Shown here one piece after another: positions 28,101 through 43,100 of a DNA stretch of 64,000 bases. The position numbers were made by a program, and so were the translations under genes. Position 1 is the stretch's first letter. Each line of letters opens with the position of its first letter. Under the pieces are notes generated by a model, which worked only from the letters and a program-made list of their open reading frames with translations, was not told the origin of the DNA and searched no databases. Origin of the DNA: Chelydra serpentina (taxonomy: Eukaryota > Chordata > Testudines > Chelydridae); the NCBI GenBank assembly GCA_037349315.1, contig JBAIAC010000040.1:13596001-13660000 (forward strand), given 5' to 3'.

Positions 28101-31100
28101 AAATAACCAGCACAGGATCTGCTACCTACCAGCACTTCTGATTTAAAATCTTCCATAACAAATTTCCACTGAGATGCACATTTGATACTAAAAGGGTCAA
28201 AAGTCAGCACTTCCATAGGACTAATCAGCCCATCAACCCTTCGCAATACGTCATCAATGCGCTTTGGATCTCCAGTGACAGCTTTCAGTTCAGGACCAAA
28301 TATATTGTAGAACTCTTCAATAACCTGTTTGTTCAGACAAACAGACAAGAAGGAATTATTTTTAACTAGCTTTCTGGCAAAACAATATTTTTGGTTATTC
28401 TTTCCTTTAATAAATAACTTTTACACAGAGGAAATAAATAATCCTTACACTGACATACATTTTGTATATTCCCATAAAAGACTGTACAATTCCATATAAA
28501 AAGCGAGGTGCCCAATATCACAATTCTTATTCAGACAAAATTCCCATTCCTGCTGGTAGGAATATATTGCTAGTCACTACAAAGTTTATATCCTCTCTCT
28601 TACCTCAAGATATACTTTCTGATCAAAAACTCACTCATCCACGAACATTTATATTTATCTCAATGTGATCAAACAAGAATTTCCATAATTCTGATGAATT
28701 ATCTTGTATTTGACATACTGACCTTTCATGTGTGTCAAATTTTCTAAAATACTGTACATGGAAAATTCCCACAGTTTCAGGGATTATTTCCCCCCAAAAC
28801 AAAGCATGTTCACTGGTATTTAATATAATTCTGATAAGCTATTAAATCCTAAAAATGACTAATATATAAAAATATTTGATTGTTTTAAATATGTATAGAG
28901 TTAGCAATAACATAAACCTATTACAATATCTTTTCCGGACTAGGGCCCTGATCGTGAGAAGACTTAAGCATGTGCTTAACTACACACACACACACAAGTA
29001 GTCCCACTGACATCAAACAAGTGGTCCCACTGTCCATTGCCTCAAGTTAAGCACAAGCATAAATCTCTGCAAGATTTGGTTGTAGCTTTGGATAACTGTT
29101 CCTCTATTTATGTCTGTGAATTTGTTTTTAAAACATTAAATTTATTCTTCAGTGTTAAAAGTACACATTTAAAATACAAGACCTCATAAAATATTTAAAT
29201 TATTTTAATGATAATGAGTAAATTTGGTGGTGAATCATACTATCCATCTCCAAATGAAGAGCCCAATTTGGATTAAAGTCAGCATCCATTTCTGGTCCTA
29301 CAGAGGTTGACCCAGATATAGGAACCCATTCCATAATGGGGTACTGGTGAGCAAACCCTTATGCCCACACAGTCTTACAGGAACCAATGAGACGCTGCAG
29401 GCATCAGAATCTATCCGCATGGATCCCATTGAAGACTTGGGTCGATAATTATTACACCCCCATAATTTTATCCCTTTTGAACTTCCTTCTCCAGTTTGAT
29501 CCTTTTCCTTTTCCTCCAACTTACTTGGCTCACACTGAGGCCAAGGCCAATGGTATTCCAAGATCAGATAATACGTGCTCAAGCAGGCAGAAACCATCTG
29601 CCTTCCCTCCTCTGCAGCCTTATGTATATTAGAAAAGGTGTTTAGAGTCCAACAACCTGGGAGGCAGGAGATATACATTTCTGCTACAACAGTATTACAA
29701 AGAATCTTCCAGGTGAGCCCATTAGCAAATTTCTTAAAGGTTACTAACATTTTATTCAATTCAGCAAATACAATACAATGCAAAACAATCTCTCACAGCT
29801 GGGGAATCTAGATACACAATCCTTCTATTTAAAACCACACACATTACTACCTGTACAATATCATACAGATCTTGACAAATCGAAGCCATATAATCTGTTT
29901 TTTCAAATAGACGCTTTCGGTCAAATTCCCATCGTTGGTCTCTTCCTGAGGCTTCAATTTGGGTACGAATATCGAAATAGGATTTTTTCCACATTTCAAG
30001 GGTACCTTTGGCTTCCAACAATTTAGTTTTTGCAATGCTTCTATCTTCTCTATTAAACAAAACAAAGCCGTTAGAAGACTGACAAGAACCCTCAAAGGTT
30101 TAACATGAAATTACACTTTCATTGAGCTAGAATATCTTGGTTCAACAAAGTCTTCTATTTTAATGAAAACTAGCTAAAACTTAAAATTTCCCAATACTGT
30201 CTCACCCTCAAGAACATTTTATGACTTTGGTTTTTGAAAAGTTCAAAAGGAAGAAAGATTTCAGGGGTGATTCTGATAGCACTTACAACTTACATCATAT
30301 TTGTACCACTGGAATGCCATTGATTTTAATAGAGTTACTGCTAATTTATACCAGCCCATGTCAAAAGGGAACCAGTACTCCCATCTTTAAAGCTGCTTCA
30401 ATAATATATGAGAGTGTATACAGTGAACTTCTCAAATTTGCCTTTAAATTTGCTAAATATAACGAAAGCTCCTGAAAATAAGTAAAACACGCTTGGTAAG
30501 ATTCGCACCTATCATACTGTAAGAAAATCAAAGCTACTAATAGTTATGACCTAGTTAAATAAGAATCTACTGCTTACTTAAACAAAGTCCGTAAGTCCAC
30601 AACTTTGCAGACCCTTGCTGTAATTTCCCATGCAATTCTTTCCATGAGGGGTATCATCCGCTCATCCTTGTTGTAATGCCGTGAGATAATCCACACCATT
30701 CTCAGTGCATTCATCATTGAAGGAATTGTATCCAAGACAATATTAAATCCAGTGCCATGAGTTAAATTCTTTTAAATAGACGATAAATATTGTGAATAAG
30801 ATTGCCATGAAAAAAACAGATACTTATTCTTAACTAAATACTTGGGCTCAAGAGAATTTATGAGACTAACAAACATATGGCCAAATCTAGCAAACCTACA
30901 TGTCAGTAACTTTAAAGTTACTCATGTGTCTAAGTGTCTGCAGGACTGGGCCAACAGATGTGAATATTCAGGTTCTGGCAATCTGTTGTCTCATTAAAAT
31001 TCTAGTTTCTATTAAAGACTGCCAGTACTTATTGCCCAAATTTACCTCCAAATGTGTCCTACCTCCTTTAACATGAGCTTCATGAGTGCACAGGAGACTC

Positions 31101-34100
31101 ATGAGTGCATTCATCAGCAGAAACTGGTCCAAAAATGGAGCAATGACAAATCTTTGGTTTTGTTCATTCATTCATTTTATTACCCTTGTTAAGTGACTCC
31201 TCCAAGGCTGTGGTATAATAGTCAGCACATCCTACCTAAGTGACTAAAATATTAGACCTAATTCTACTTTCAGTTACTATGCGCAAGTACAACACCCAGT
31301 AAAGTCGGTTCCAAAACTGGGGTTTGAAGCAGTACACATTCCATCAAGGTCTACTGAACACAGAAGTGAATGAGAGTTGGCATGCAGTAGATGAGGCAGC
31401 CAAGATCTTAGGACCCTGATCCAACTCCCATTGTCAATAAGAGTTGAATCAGGCATTAATTCAGTAAATTTGTACAGTTGCCTAAAAAGGTTACAAACCA
31501 CTTATCTATGAGACAGAATACACTCTCCTCTCTATTGATCACTGCCATCCAAACAACTCTTTACCTAGGAAGAGAAGCTAAACAAGCATTTATTTTTTTT
31601 ACTATCTAAGCAAATCACAGTGTATATTTATTATTGATAAAAGAATGATAGGAAAAATAAAAAAGAACAGCTAGGGTTATATCAAAAGAAAGACATGACT
31701 GAATTAAACACTGACAAATCTTCCCAAAGTATCATTAGATAAACATACCTTCAAATGGCGCTCCAGAGTTGAAAGAAACCTAACATTATCTACAGCTTCC
31801 ACATGGTGCCTGCTAAGATCATTTATGACTATCTGCAAATTTTCAAGAAATCCAGATTCAGCTTCCTTTAGTATTGCTAAGATTTTTTTCACTAATGGGA
31901 GCTTTATCTGTTCAGTCAGAGCACTTAAAGTAGCATTTCTTTCACGCCACAGGTCAATTTCTGCTAGTGGGCCATTACCCTGAGGATGAGAGGAAGCAAG
32001 AAAAGGCATTAGAATTCTCTTTATGACTGGGGGGGAAATTATAACCATGCTGACATTTCTTAAGCTTTTATTTGCAACATGTTCAGTGCACTAAACAAGG
32101 CTGCATCAATAAAGATACATATATGGCTACCCCTGCATAGTATGGCCATAAGATATTTCTGAAACACTGAGCACTTCCTGGAGGAAGAAATATTTGCCAA
32201 TTTAGGCTCCAGTCATGAGATAAGCCCCACACAAGCAGACCTGAAGTCAATGGGGCTTCACACAGGGTCTGCCATATGGAACTAATTGCAAGACTGGGGC
32301 TTTAGGCCCCAGTTCTGCAAACACTTATGCATATGAATAACTTTATAGATATGAGTAGTCAGGTTGACTTTAATGGGCTTACTCACTTCCATAAAGCTAC
32401 TTGTGTGTGTAACTGTTTGCAGAATCAGGTCCTTATAGTGAGAATTTTTGAATATTCATGAAGATTTCAGGGATAAATAGGTGTTAAATTAAAACAAAAT
32501 CTCATTGCAGTTTTTAATATTATGTAATGTTTATCACATTGATTTGACTAACAGGGAGACAGCTAACAATGATGATTTTGAAAATGTACACTCCATTATC
32601 CAAGTTTATGTTGCTGAAGATTCAGAAGATGGGGATAAAGTAAGGGGTTCTCTTCATTTTTTTCTAAAGTGTTTCTATTCAAGGCAAATACAAAATGGGG
32701 AATAACAGGCTGGGCAATAGTACTAAGAAAAGGATCTGGGGGGTATAGTGGATCATAAATTGAAACTGAAACTGAAAATTGAAATGGCTAATATCATACG
32801 GAGTGTATTAACAGGAGTGCTGCATATAAGGTAATTATCCCGCTCTACACAGCACTGGTGAGGCCTCCGTTGGAGTAGTGTGTCCAGTTTTGGGCACCAC
32901 ACTTTAAGAAAGATAAGAAGATACATAAGAACGGCCATACTCAGTCAGATCAAAGGTCCATCTAGCCCAGTATCCTGTCTTTCGATAGTGGCCAATGCCA
33001 GGTGCCCCAGGGGGAATGAACAGAACGGGTAATCATCAAGTAATCCATCCCCTGTCGCCCATTTCCAGCTTCTGGCAAACAGAGGCTAAGGACACCATCC
33101 CTGCCCATCCTGGCTAATAGCCATTGATGGACCTATCCTCCATGAACTTATCTAGTTCTTTTTTGAATCCATTATAGTCTTGGGCTTCACAACATCCTCT
33201 GGCAAAGAATTCCACAGGTTGACCATGCACTGTGTGAAAAAAATACTTCCTTTTGTTTGTTTTAAACCTGCTGCCCATTAATTTCATTTGGTGACCCCCT
33301 AGTTCTTGTGTTATGAGAAGGAATAAATAACTCTTCCTTATTTACTTTCTCCACACTAGTCATGATTTTATAGACCTCTATCATATCCCCCCTTAGTCAT
33401 CTCTTTTCCAAGCTGAAAAGTCCTAGTTTTATTAATCTCTCCTCATATGGCAGCCATTCCATACCCCTAATAATTTTTGTTGCCCTTTTCTGAATCTTTA
33501 CCAATTCCAATATATCTTTTTAGCGATGGGGCAACCACATCTGCACGCAGTACTCAATATGTGGGCATACCATGGATTTATATAGAGGCAATATGATATT
33601 TTCTGTCTTATTATCTATCCCTTTTTTAATGATTCCCAACATTCTGTTCGCTTTTTTGACTGACGCTGCATACTGAGTGGATGTTTTCAGAGAACTATCC
33701 ACAATGACACCAAGGTCTCTTTCTTGAGTGGTAACAGCTAATTTAGACCCCATCATTTTACATGTATAGTTGGGATTATGTTTTCCAATGTGCATTACTT
33801 TGTATTGTGATGTGGACAGACTGAAGAGAGTCCACAGGAGAGCAACAAAAATATTAAAAGGTTTAAAAAACCTGACTTATGAAGATACGTTAAAAAAAAA
33901 GGGCAAATTTAGTCTTGAGAAAAGAAGACTGAGGGGAGACCTGATAACAGTCTTCAAATATGCTAAGGATTGTTATAAAGAGGACTGTGATCAGTTGTTT
34001 GACAGGTCCACTGAACAAGAAGTTATCAACTTAATCTGCAGCAAGGGAGATTTAGGCTAGATATTAGAAAAAAACTTTCTAACCATAAATTATAGGTAAG

Positions 34101-37100
34101 TACTGGAATAGGCTTCCAAGTGAAGGTGTGGAATCCCCATTACCGGACATTTTAAAGAATAAGTTAGACAAACATCTGTCAGGGATGGTCTAGGTTTACT
34201 TGGCCCTGCCTCAACGCAGGGTTCTGAACTAGATGACTTCTTGAGGTCCCTTCCTGCCCTACTTTTCTATGATTCTCTATGAAGTTAGTTCTAGTGAAAG
34301 GAACCTGATGGCAGCCCAGGACATTGAAGTCCTCTAGCCTCAGAACAGGCAGCTGCAGCAAGCTCCCACACATTGTCCTGCCGACGCACCTTGCTCCTTC
34401 CCCATAATCCCACCCTAGGAAAGGAAATGTCAGTCTCCAAACCCATTTAGTACCTTGACTCCCTGCAGAGACTGCCAAGAAAAATAGCCATTAAAGCCAA
34501 TTGTGGTGATAATTTTTGTAATGTGGACACTTGATCATTGGCAGCTGGGCTGAGACCACTCATTTTACACAGAGCACTGAACAGCCATCAGTCGGAAACA
34601 ACTTCCCATAACTAATAATTAGCACGGTTTGCACTGACAACTTGGAAGTGAATTGCTTTATACTCCCATTACCCAGAAGACACCCAGTTCCCCACTACCT
34701 TTGTTTTGCTTTATATTAGTTATCAGATGGAATCTCCTCCCTTTTGGGCAATCAAACAGAGAATAACATTGAGCACAAACCAGTAATGGAGAGATCAGTT
34801 TTGGCATGCTGAGTGGTTATTAGCAATGTTACCTGTGGGACCTTTCTGAGTTGTTCCTCAACAGCTGCAGATATTAATGTTAGCCAGGTCATTCCACAGT
34901 GCTCCAGTGTTTCAATCACTTCTGGATCTGTGGCAAGTTCACTCACTTCTGCATCTAGATTTATAGTTGGCATCTCCAATTTAATCTCTCCTGTTGAAAC
35001 AAAAGCCAGTTAGACTCCGTTAGCCATTTTATTTCCACCATATGCTTCATCAACACCATTTGAATAATACAATGAAAAAAGCACAAACCTTCCATCTAGG
35101 TGTCTATCTGATGACAGCTAGTAAACCTTCTGCTCGTTCTATCAGTGATTTTGACCAAAAGTTTCCTCTCTCTCCAGAGTTATAACATTTAATGAATGCA
35201 CCCACACCTCTCATGTTTCAGGGTTTAAGACAATCTCTAACTATTAGGAATTAGGCTGAGACACCATTATCACACATCTACCTATTCTGGGGTTCTTGCA
35301 CTTTCCTCTAAAGCAGGGGTGGGCAAACTACGGCCTGCGGGACTCTCCTGTCCGGCCCGCGGGACCCTCCTGCCCCGGGAGGCTACCTCCTGCCCCGGGA
35401 GGCTACCCTTCGGCCCCTCCCCTGCTGTTCCCCCCTCCCTCGCAGCCTCAGTGCGTCCCACCGCCGGCGCAATGCTCTGGGCGGCAGGGCTGGGAGCTCC
35501 TGGGGCAGCACAGCTGCAGAGCCTGGCTTGACCCGGTGCTCTGTGCTACACGGTGGCCCGGCTCCAGCCGAGTAGTGCGGCTGTAGCACTGCCAGCCACC
35601 GGTGCTCCAGGCAGCATGGTAAAGGGGTGGGGAGCGGGGGGGGAGGGGGGGTTGGATAGAGAGCAGGGGAGTTCGGGATGGTGGGCAGGGGTGTGGATAG
35701 GGGTCGGAACAGTCAGAGGGCAGGGAACAGGGGGTTGAATGGGGGCAGTCAGGAATGAGAGGAGGGGCTGGATGGGGCGGCAGGGGGCAGTCTTCCAGGG
35801 GCGCACAGGGGACAGGGAGCAGGGGGTGTGTGGATGGGGCAGGAGTCCCGGGGGAGGGGCAGATAGGTGTGGGCCAGGCCACAACCCCCTCCCCTAACCG
35901 GCCCTCCATACAATTTCCTAAACCCAATGCGGCCCTCAGGCCAAAAAGTTTGCCCGCCCTTGCTCTAAAGTATCTGGTGATGGTCATTGTCAGAGACAGG
36001 ATTCTGGACTGGAGAGACCAAAAGCCTGATCCAGTAGGCAATTCCTATATTCCTGTGCTCCCCTCCCTCATTCTCCCTCCACATGACTGCTGGAAGGCAG
36101 TATGGGGAGTTTAGCCTCTCTCCCACTCCTATTCCTGGTTCCTTGGCAGGATATTTATTACAGATCTAGTCCATTTGCTCCATGCTCCCTTGCATGTATA
36201 AAGCTGTATGTAATGCTCTTATCACAGAAGAGGACCTCTGATCAAATCTGGAGACTCTCCAAGAGCTGCAAGCAATTCTACAACTACAGGCTGAGTATCA
36301 CTATTTGAAGCAAAGCCAAACCTGAATGAATTTCTTTCCACTGTCATGTAATGTAAATATAAAGTGTGGGGCAGGGGGAGATACTTGCCTTCAATCTGCT
36401 GTATAGTCCTTTGAATATGGCTTAGGAATTTCTGCATGTTCATTAAGAACTCATTCCTTATTATGTGAAAACTGTGAAATTCCACAGACTGCTCTTTCTT
36501 TTTTTCAAGAGACTCGGTTTCAGCTAAATGCCTGTCTTCAGCCTCTGGCTTTTCGGTGTCTGGATGAAAGGCAGGTTCCTCAGCCTTGTGCTGATTATGG
36601 GACAAAGCAGGCAAAAAAACCTGAAATGCAGACATGTACCACAAATTAGACTGTTAATGATTTTGAAAGATCAACATCCAGTCAAATTTCTAACTATTCA
36701 TTTATCAAACCTTTGGATCTATTGCACATGACTAACTACAATTCATTTAATCTCTTTATCAGCATGATTTTCTCCTCAAATCTTATGGGGTAATAACCCA
36801 GTCATCCTTTTATTCTGTCTCCACACGCAATCTGAAAGCTTCCTTCAACCTCACCTGAGTCTCATGTATAAATAAAGGCATGTGTTATTACATTCCCAGA
36901 CTCCCCCCACACTTGGAACATGCAATGAGATCAAATATCAGCTCTCTACACACTCTTTCCTAAACACATGGGGGGATTCAAATTAAATATTATATATAAA
37001 TTTAAAGCGGGTAAATCAGATTAGCTCAGCAACTATTAGTATTTACTGTGTACTGACAATATTAATCTGGTACTAAATTGATTAGACTCTAACAAAAACT

Positions 37101-40100
37101 TCAGGGGTCCATACACAGAAATGGTAACACTTACCTGTGAGAAAATATTCTTCAGCATCAAAAGTGTGTGATCATTTAGAATGCCACACTCTAGCAATTC
37201 AGGCAGAATTTCATTAGCTTCGTTCACATCATTAGGTTCACTAACTGTTTCTAGACAGTAATAAATAATAAGTGTTAAACTTGGCTATTTGTTACAGAAA
37301 ACAGTAATTAAAACCAGTGCTGATGCGTTCCTGCATAAGGAGCAATTAAATGTTAATAATTCTAAAAAGTAAAATATATCTGCTAATAAACTGGGAATGA
37401 CACGAGCCAATTCACTCAGCCACTTATAAATGAAACCTGCCTAGACTCTCAAATGATCTAATGCAGGTTATAAGCAAGCAAAAGGACATCAGGTGGATCA
37501 TTCTACTATAAGTTTTTATATGCCAGCTTGATGGCTTAGTAGTGGTTCTTTCCTCTGTCATATTGGAGATCCTGTTTTAATTTCCAGCTTCTCACTCTTT
37601 AGAGGTAATGAGAAAATCTTGCAAAGAACTCGTCAAAAAATGCCGATTATTTTTTCCTGGAAATGTTGACAAAAATATTTTTTGTCAAATTTCCTGCAAA
37701 TTTTTGTCAAATTCGGGAAGAAAAATTAAACCTGAAAAACATTTTTGATTAAAAAAATTTGATTTGGAACTACTTGGGGCCCCTACGTTGCGGCTGGTAC
37801 TGGTGGCCCTAAGCTAGTTAGAGCTGTTTGGTGGCCCCAGGCCAGAGTTAGGGTTGGGGCCAGTTAGTGGCCAAGGCTAGAGTCTGGGTTGGGGCTGGTT
37901 TAGGGTGACCAAACAGCAAGTGTGATAAAACGGGACGGGGATGGGGGGAATAGGTGCCTATATAAGACAAAGCCCCAAATATCAGGACTGTCCCTATAAA
38001 ATCAGGACATCTGATCACCCTAGACTGGTTAGTTCTGCCAAGCTCAGGCTGAGACTATTTGATAGCCCCCGTCTAGGATTACAGCGATGTGGCACCAGGA
38101 TAGGGTTAAGGATTGCGTCTGAACAGTGGCTCGGGGTTAAGATTACTATAGCCTGCAGCAGACATTGTCACTGTTTTCAGGACGAATTATTAACTGTTAA
38201 AACAAAATTTGTGTTTTATGTACTAGTTCTGTATACCAGAATTTGAGCCATGTAAACCACCCTTGTCCATGTAACAGGTTTGAGACACTAAAGTATAGCT
38301 CAGTTATCTTCATCATCACCCTACTGCCTAGCATCATATACAGCTTTTCATCTTCAAAGCTTCTTACAGACATTCAGTAATTAAACCTCAGTACTTCCTC
38401 TCAGGGAGGTATACAAGTCTTATCCCCATCTGTAAAATGGGGAAATGAAGGCAGACAGCTTAGGTGACTTTCCACAAAGTGGATGCCAAAGACAGATTAA
38501 AACTCAGAGGTTTCTGGCTCCCAGGCCTGTTCTGAGACCACACATGTCTATTCATCCTGAATACACATTGTCCTAAATTCCAATCATCATAATTTCTTAG
38601 TCTAAAGTGCTTTTTAAAAAAACGTTGAAAATGTTCAGTCATAATTTATCCATGAAAAATACCTCTTGTATCTCTGAGAAAGAACATAATATCATCATGT
38701 ACAAATTCTTCAGAAATGTCATTAAAAGCCACATGAAAATATAGGTTGTAAACTGTCCGTTTTATGATCTGAAACGTAAGAAAGATGGTAATCAATGTAA
38801 TTAAATATGAATGTGATTATTTGCTGCCACATTTCTTAAACAAATCCTACAACAGATTTAGAGTTCTGTCGGTTACCAGCAGCAGGACAGAATCAATTCC
38901 ATCTCTTACTACAGTATGTTTATGTTATTGTGCCACATAAACCACTAACACAACAACAAAATTTAAAAAAAAAAATCACACACCTAACAGTACAAATATT
39001 CAGCTTTGGAAGCAACCTAAGATTTTTGCCTCCCAGGCCTATGGAAGCTAAGAGTATCAAGAAATGAGCACTGTCTGTTTCTAATCAGAGAGAGGTAGAG
39101 ACCACAATGCCATTGATGGCAGCCTCAAAGGAACACATAAACACACATCCAGCTACTCAAGTGGAAGGAGAAAAGACTAGGGATTCAGAAAATGACACCA
39201 GTCATACAATGAGATTAATTAAATGACTACATCCTGACAGCCTCAAAGTGGCAAGAGCCCTGTTAGCATGCATCCTTAGGTTGGTGGTTCTCAACTGTGG
39301 TCCACCGATTATTCAGGAAAAGCCCCTGGCGCGCCAGACTGGTTTGTTTACCTGCCACCACGGCAGGTTCAGCTGGTCGTGGCTCCCACTGGCCGCAGTT
39401 TGCCGTCCCCGGCCAACGGGGGCTGCAGGACGCGGCGCGGGAGCTGTGCTGTCCACCGCGTCCTGCAGCCCCCATTGGCCTGGAGCGGCGAACTGCAGTC
39501 AGTGGGAGCCGCAACCGGCCGAACCTGCTGCCGCGGAAGGTAAACAAACCAGTCCGGCGCGCCAGGGGCTTTCCCTGAAGAATTAGTGGACCACAGTTGA
39601 GAACCACCGCCTTAGGTGAGCAGTAAGTGACAAGTAACCTGTGGCCAAGGGCCTAATGTCCTTCCCTACCTCCTTCATACAGTATTGTAACTTATTGGTT
39701 CTAGCTAACTGTGAACTTTGCTAGCTGTTTGATGCAAACAAATCTGGAGGTTGGTGGTGTAGTATGTGGTACACAAACAACCCATTGATATATTCACTGT
39801 AACCATCGAGTATTGAAATCCTATGTCGGGGACAGTGATTCAGAGTGCCTGTACAGCATTGCACAACAGGCAAAGTTGAATTATAGAGGGTTTTCACCTT
39901 TCTCTGAGGCTTGATACTGGACACCTCAGTGCGATGTTATGTTCACTCCACACCACACCTGAAGGGGTTAAGGTAGCTCAGAAGTGGCTAATTAACCCAA
40001 CACCTGGAGGAAGACTTAGGCCTCACTGAACACTAACTGAAGATGGAGACCATCTGGGCAGGAGTAGGAGGGACTCATATAAAGACAGGAAGTTAGATCA

Positions 40101-43100
40101 GAAGGGGGCTTCTGTGTGGAGGACTGCAGTCACTGTCTGTGCCTAGTAAGGAGAGAAGAAGGAAAACCAGTGGGGAAGCAGAAGTCTTGGAACCCCTGAC
40201 CCTGAGAAGGGTTTTTTCCCAGAGGGGTGATAGTAGGAAGAAGCCCAGGGAAACGGCAGCAAGGCCTGAGACCATGCAGACCTTGGTCCCTGGGCTGGAA
40301 CCTGGAGTAGCAGGTGAGCCTGGGTTCCCCTACCAGACAATGAGAAAGTGGCACAACTTTGAATGGGAAGTCTGCCTGGAATGGTACCCGGACAGCTGGT
40401 CTGGTAAGACTTTGTTAATCAAAGAAGAGGAAAACTATATAGTGACCTGGCCGGAGGGCCAAGCCATGAAGAGGAAGCACTGTGACTCCTAGAGAGTGAG
40501 AGGGGCCTTGGCGCAAGCAAGGGAAGGAAGAGGACATCAGACCAGGCAGAGGTAATTCCCAGCCATGAGGGAGCCCCCTGCATGGCCTGCAAAGAGTGTA
40601 TCCTAGTACATTCTGTCTCAGATGGAAAATCATATGCTTGTAATGTATGTTTTATGTTGCTCTAGGATCACAGTATGCAGTTTTACATCTTTAATTCTAC
40701 ATAAGATTTATTGAAACATTCATACATTTTAAATATTCATATCACAAACAGAGCCCCTTCAGATTCCTCCAAGAAAACAAAAAAAATACAATGGACTTAC
40801 TTTGAATATTTGCTCTCTGCTTTCACCCGCAAATCCTTGAGCTAGCTCACTCAAACCCGACACAATGGATAGACGCGACGTACGATCTCGCAAAGATTTA
40901 GAGTCTAGAAATTCTGAAACGGATGCTTTGCTTTTCCGATCCCTCTCTAATAAAGAAATACACAGATGAGGAAATCAATGAAGCTCACCTATTCCAATCT
41001 TTCAAAAACAACTCATCAAACTCAAATTATAGTCCTGAAATAAATGAAAGAACAGCTTTGCTGGTCTCTTTCACAAAGTAGCCATCCAAGCTATGCATTA
41101 ATCATACATTTCTGTGATTCACACTGTTCCATTTCTGCAGAACAGGATCTCAATGTATTCCTGAACTAGTTAAAATGGAATAAAAGCAAGGCTTTACATC
41201 CAGCATGACTACATTATGGTCCTCTTAAACCCTACTGAAAGGATCTACATTTAATCCGTCTCAGTCTTGATGGTCTCAGTATGTAAAGATAATGACAGGT
41301 CTCTGGAACCCTGAAAGAATCACCTCTTCAAAGACAGATCAGTTTAAGTAACTGCCATAACTGTGCTGGGTGAAGAGTTTTGGTTTTTCTTTCCCAGTCA
41401 CTCAGTAAGAGAAACAACACAGCAGCTGATAAGATGAAGAAACAAGCCAAATCAAGTGATGTCTTTTAAGGAAAGTACTGTAGCAGAACTCCTGAAAAAC
41501 CATACCAGATATTGGTTTGCCATCCACTCTAGACAAAATCTATTTAACACTGCAAAATCAGATTTACAGGCCTGGGGAAATAGACTTTAAATGGCCTCAG
41601 ATTTCTGCTGAAGAAGTCTGTTCTCGGAATAAATATCACAGGTTAAGTGAAGTCCTAGTGTATGTGGGAGTAATGCCACTGAAGTCAGTGGAGTTTACCA
41701 AGACTGAATATGTCCCTCTGAATTTCTTCACTGCAATTAGACACCTGCAGCTGGCCCGTGCCAGCTGACTTGGGCTCGCAGAGCTGAGGCTAAGGTATGT
41801 TTAATTGCGGTGTAGATGTTTGGACTCAGGCTGCAGTCCAAGCTCTTGGATCCTCCCACATCACAGGGTTCTAGAGCCCGGGTGCCAGCACAAGTCCAAA
41901 TGTCTATACTGCAATTAAACAGCCCCTTAGCCCAAGCCCCGCAAGTACAAATCAGCTGGCATAGGCCAAACTCCATTTTTTAATTGCTTAGTCTCTTTCT
42001 TGCAATGCGAATCCTTCACCTTTCGTATGAAGAGTTCCTCAGCACAGAACTTACAAGGCTCAAAGTTATTCTAAGCTATTGCACCAAAATGTGTCAATTT
42101 GGGAAGAAAAACATTTTGAGTGAAGTATTTTCATAACAAGCAATATTATAACAAGCGTTCCACCCGTTCCTCATATGTACATTGTATACACACAATATCA
42201 GTGTAGTCGGAATTCTCAGTTAAATTTCACATATGGACATGAGATAGATCAGAGTTTCTTAAACTGGGGATCCTGACCCAAAAGGCTATTGTAGGGGGGC
42301 CATGAAATCACAACAATATTGCTGGGAGGAAGGGGAGCTGGAAGGGTGGGTATAGCAGCCACAGCTCTCTGAAGGCAGCGCCACCAACAGCAGCAGCACA
42401 GAATGATGGCAATACCATACCATGCCCACCCTTACTTCTGCACTGCTGCTGATGGCGGTGCTGCCTTCAGAGCTGGTGGCCGGCCAGCAGCTGCCACTCT
42501 CTGGCCAGATAGCTCTGAAGGCAGTGCAGACGTAAGGGTGACAATGCCATGAGTACGCTTCAATGAGTATGTACAGTAATTTGCTATCACTTTTTAGGGA
42601 GGTCATCACAGCCTGAAATATTTTCCAAGAGGGGCCCAGCAAAAATAGTTTGAAAACCCCTGAGATAGATGATGCCTCAGACAGGACACATCTAAAACAA
42701 ACAATTTGTGTGAGTAGCTCTCTTCCTTTGTGTTTAATGCAACACTGTCAATGTAATTGTTAATTACATTTCTGTCTGAAAAGTTTTTACCTACTATTGA
42801 TAAGAGGAACACCTACTATTACTAAAGCTGAAATTAGAAAAAAAATCTGTTTTTCGTTTGGTAACTTCATGCATTTGATTTCCCTTTGTTTATAGTTGGT
42901 TGCAGTGTTTCGCTATGATCAGTTTTCCCCTGTTGTTTACTTTGTGCATTTGACAGCACTTTGTGCATAATCAGTTAGGTAGTTATGTTTGTGCGGACCC
43001 TTCACAAAGCGAAAGAGGAAATTGTGATTTAAAAAAACACATCAAACAAAAGTCAATAAAGGGATTCTAGGTCTGGTGTAGTAAGTTCAACTACTTTTAA

